A stretch of 50,413 nt of DNA, from positions 1-50,413 of IMG/VR virus record IMGVR_UViG_3300050821_013501, one strand, 5' to 3'. Shown here piece by piece: positions 48,372-50,413 of the stretch (positions within the stretch are counted from its first letter, which is position 1; the number at the start of each line of letters is the position of its first letter). The translations under genes were made by a program, and so were the position numbers. This stretch comes from a virus. Under the pieces are notes generated by a model. It saw only the letters and a program-made list of their open reading frames with translations. It ran no database searches and was not told where the DNA came from.

Positions 48372-49380
48372 CGCTAAATAATCCAAGAACGGTTTTGATA
48401 TCTGGAGGTGTCCAACCGGGTCTTTTTAAAATCTTGCCGTCTGCTCGTTTCAAAACTTTTCCGGTCTCAGGATCGACTTTTGCCATATTAGAATCGTGGA
48501 CTTCGCTCCATACTTCATCCAATGGCAGACCGTAAACCAATGCGGTACCTGCAATCACATAGATGAGGTCTGCAAGCCCATCCGCGACTTCGACGATGTC
48601 ACCGGTTTCGATTGCACGCTTGGTTTCTTCGAACTCTTCGGTGATCAGCCGCAAACGAAGTGCCGCTTCATCGGCGGTAGGAAGCGCCGGTTTGTAGCGA
48701 ACCGGTTGATCGCACGCAAGATGGAATTCGCCGACATCGTACATAATACCAGAGACGCCATTCAGGCCATATCCGTACCAGTCTTCAAGCTTGGTTTGTT
48801 CTGGTGTAAGATCGAGGTTCTCAAAGTCTTCGTCGTTTTTGACTTTCGGTTCTCTTGGTGGCACGGGTGTAAAGACTTCCTTTCCGTCGATGATCTTCAT
48901 TTTATGCGTTGGTGGAAATTCAAGATTGTATCTTGTGTAGTCGGAGCCGCCATCCAACATTTCTCCGCGCGGCCCTGTTACATAATCGTGGTGCCAGCGT
49001 GAAACCAGAAAGGTGTCGTCTTCAAGCAAAATGGCTGCCCATTCTGAATCTCTGATTCCTTTACCATTGAATATGGTGACAGAATCGGTCCAGCCGAATG
49101 CGCCTTTCGATGTCAGGCCCATCCCACGGCGTAGAGCAAAATAATTGTCGTGTCCCTTCGACGTATCGGGGTTTTCCACATAGAAGATCAGATACGGTCC
49201 ACGACTTGACGGGAGATCGTACTGCCCGACATATTTTGCGTTATACTTTTCCTCGACCGCGTCGATGTTTAAGCCTTGGGCGGTTCTTGCCGTAGACTGA
49301 GACTCCGTATTCTTCTTTGATTTGCGCGAGCGCTTCTTTTCCGTCTTTTGTGACGAACCAAGTTTCACAGGGATATCCAA
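48346..49380 (-). CDS. MazG-like nucleotide pyrophosphohydrolase with N-terminal domain
   Basis: 344 aa. The C-terminal part (LRLITEEFEETKRAIETGDIVEVADGLADLIYVIAG...HDSNMAKVDPETG) is the MazG/all-alpha NTP-PPase fold with EExxE...DxxxD ligands. About 200 residues before it form an unidentified beta-rich domain (GPYLIFYVENPDTS...WAAILLEDDTFLVS). The start at TTG 49380 gives a 140-nt overlap with the upstream gene; GTG 49368 is an alternative. Confidence 0.7.
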   Translation of the reverse strand: MDIPVKLGSSQKTEKKRSRKSKKNTESQSTARTAQGLNIDAVEEKYNAKYVGQYDLPSSRGPYLIFYVENPDTSKGHDNYFALRRGMGLTSKGAFGWTDSVTIFNGKGIRDSEWAAILLEDDTFLVSRWHHDYVTGPRGEMLDGGSDYTRYNLEFPPTHKMKIIDGKEVFTPVPPREPKVKNDEDFENLDLTPEQTKLEDWYGYGLNGVSGIMYDVGEFHLACDQPVRYKPALPTADEAALRLRLITEEFEETKRAIETGDIVEVADGLADLIYVIAGTALVYGLPLDEVWSEVHDSNMAKVDPETGKVLKRADGKILKRPGWTPPDIKTVLGLFSDDTASDAA

Positions 49381-49522
49381 GAACTTTTACCTTTCGTTTT
49401 TCCACCAATCCCATAACTTCAAGTTTTGCCATGGTTTTTGGTCTTTGGGTTAAATGGAATGCATTGCCGAATATGTTAAATTTCGCAACTTGAAGCAAAG
49501 CCTCGCGGTATGCTTTCTTCAT
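49241..49522 (-). CDS. Small winged-helix-like protein, 93 aa
   Basis: Contains RPKTMAKLEVMGLVEKRKVKVLGYPCETWFVTKDGKEAL, a short helix followed by a beta-wing-like stretch typical of small phage DNA-binding proteins. The C-terminus (NRPRLKHRRGRGKV) is basic. It overlaps the MazG-like gene by 140 nt. Unknown target. Confidence 0.55.
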   Translation of the reverse strand: MKKAYREALLQVAKFNIFGNAFHLTQRPKTMAKLEVMGLVEKRKVKVLGYPCETWFVTKDGKEALAQIKEEYGVSVYGKNRPRLKHRRGRGKV

Positions 49523-49528
49523 GGATTG

Positions 49529-50026
49529 TTATATCCTGACGAAATCCGCAAAAACGAGAGTTGCTTCTTTCACATATGCTGCGTGTGCATCCATGGGATC
49601 GGCAAAACTGCCGAGATAGCGCTTCTTACCTTCCCACTGTATTTGAGCTTGATAGGGACGGTTTTTATTCTTCGTCCTCGTGACGCCGCGCGGCAGTTCA
49701 CCAACATGATTTCGATTGGCGAGATTTTGGGATCGCGTTGCATTTCTCAGATTGTCGATTCGATTATTGGTTCGAACTGTATCACGATGATCGACATCGA
49801 ATTCAGGATACTCTCCATAGAACAATGTCCATGCTAGAACATGCCCTGCGATCTGAGTGCGGCGTCCATCATAACTGACTTTCAAAACGATGTAGCCGTC
49901 GTGGTTGATCGTACCGACCTCTTCGCCGATATCTTTCTTGCCGAGTTTGATGCGTGCAGAAATCTTCCCGGTCTCTGGATTGTAGATATAGCGTTCTTGA
50001 AGAACCGAGATAGGGACTGTGCGCAT
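49529..50026 (-). CDS. HNH homing endonuclease with AP2-type DNA-binding end
   Basis: 165 aa. HNH core: DVDHRDTVRTNNRIDNLRNATRSQNLANRN, preceded by the typical TINHDGYIVLKVSYDGRRTQIAGHVLAW. The C-terminal part has the AP2-like YQAQIQWEGKKRYLGSFADPMDAHAAYVK. Probably a free-standing selfish homing gene, and the ATG overlaps the previous stop (TAATG). Confidence 0.85.
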   Translation of the reverse strand: MRTVPISVLQERYIYNPETGKISARIKLGKKDIGEEVGTINHDGYIVLKVSYDGRRTQIAGHVLAWTLFYGEYPEFDVDHRDTVRTNNRIDNLRNATRSQNLANRNHVGELPRGVTRTKNKNRPYQAQIQWEGKKRYLGSFADPMDAHAAYVKEATLVFADFVRI

Positions 50027-50361
50027 TAGAGGGAATATTCTTCTCTGAATTCGATGATGCGGACTGGACGCGGAATAAGTCCGGCGTCCGGATCATATTT
50101 TGAGGTCTTTCCGTTTTCGTCCCGCAGTTCCATCAAAGGAAAACCCGAAACCTTCATCGGTGGTTGACTCGATCCGGCTGCCACTGAAACCCAAACATCG
50201 CCAGACTCAACAACGGCTTGTAGTTCTTCACGGCTGAGCGCCCAACGTGAAATAGACTCGACGCCACTGTTGTAAACCGGTAGATCGCCTATTCTATCTT
50301 CGTATCCGGGCGGTCCTTTTAGAAGCTTGTTCGACCCGGCAAAATCTTTTGGTGATGCCAT
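50026..50361 (-). CDS. Hypothetical protein, 111 aa
   Basis: Unknown function. Contains YEDRIGDLPVYNSGVESISRWALS and ends IRPxRIIEFREEYSL-like. ATG 50361 overlaps a TAA that ends an upstream frame, so it is preferred over ATG 50394. Confidence 0.6.
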   Translation of the reverse strand: MASPKDFAGSNKLLKGPPGYEDRIGDLPVYNSGVESISRWALSREELQAVVESGDVWVSVAAGSSQPPMKVSGFPLMELRDENGKTSKYDPDAGLIPRPVRIIEFREEYSL

Positions 50362-50413
50362 TAAGACGCGAACCACCCCAGCCAAAGTCCCCATCCATGA
50401 ATCATGCCGACGA
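50361..50413 (-). CDS. C-terminal tail of a gene entering from the right edge
   Basis: The minus-strand frame ...MIHGWGLWLGWFAS ends at a TAA overlapping ATG 50361 (TAATG). Only about 16 residues are visible, Trp-rich and hydrophobic. Low confidence because so little is in the window. Confidence 0.35.
   Translation of the reverse strand, partial: VGMIHGWGLWLGWFAS

Overview
The window looks like the early and nucleotide-metabolism part of a large dsDNA tailed-phage genome whose host is an alphaproteobacterium. Phage evidence: adjacent rIIA and rIIB homologues, a T7-like family A DNA polymerase, phage-type dNMP kinase, ThyX, class I ribonucleotide reductase, homing HNH endonucleases, densely packed ATGA/TAATG gene overlaps and many very small genes. 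Host evidence: a circularly permuted (two-piece) tmRNA whose tag ends NDNEPMALRLAA, an arrangement typical of Alphaproteobacteria, and many TTGAC-type -35 boxes. No structural or packaging genes are recognisable. A tyrosine recombinase and a CI/S24-like regulator hint at lysogeny but do not prove it.

Layout: 1-1525 (minus) holds a partial small gene, a tyrosine recombinase and two small genes. 1577-14712 (plus) holds rIIA-rIIB, a GDN-motif protein, an SPFH membrane protein, a ParB-like protein, an unknown gene, a Nop/IS110-C-terminal-like protein and, directly behind it, an array of structured RNA hairpins (9351-9869). Small genes, a glycosyltransferase, a NADAR-like gene and an SNF2 helicase follow. 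14713-19145 (minus) holds a small gene, then an RNA-rich operon: two Met(CAT) tRNAs, two related three-way-junction RNAs, pseudoknot-like RNAs, a long-stem RNA, a permuted tmRNA and an amber-suppressor-type tRNA(CTA). Upstream are an HNH gene, several proteins and a tRNA-Cys. 19428-39192 (plus) is the replication, recombination and nucleotide block. 39227-50413 (minus) holds small genes, an ATP-dependent ligase, an NAD+ salvage pair (NAMPT plus NMNAT-Nudix), an HD hydrolase, a MazG-like protein and a second HNH gene.

The most striking locus is 8400-9869. A protein with a coiled coil plus an IS110 C-terminal (Transposase_20)/Nop-like domain and no visible nuclease domain is followed by seven hairpins on an exact 150-bp period. 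Every hairpin has a compensatorily conserved stem and a loop of exactly 30 nt: C, 10 variable nt, an 8-nt core (TGARACCC, with one CGAGACCC copy), 10 variable nt, T. The last hairpin is also a rho-independent terminator. This is the design expected of a dual-guide RNA system (TIGR-Tas-like, or a tandem bridge-RNA-like array). The 150-nt two-hairpin unit with an extra small hairpin does not obviously match either described class.

The other genes suggest takeover and counter-defence: dNTP supply, NAD+ re-synthesis with NADAR-type proteins, and translation support (tmRNA, tRNAs). Functions are inferred from sequence motifs by eye; no database search was possible.
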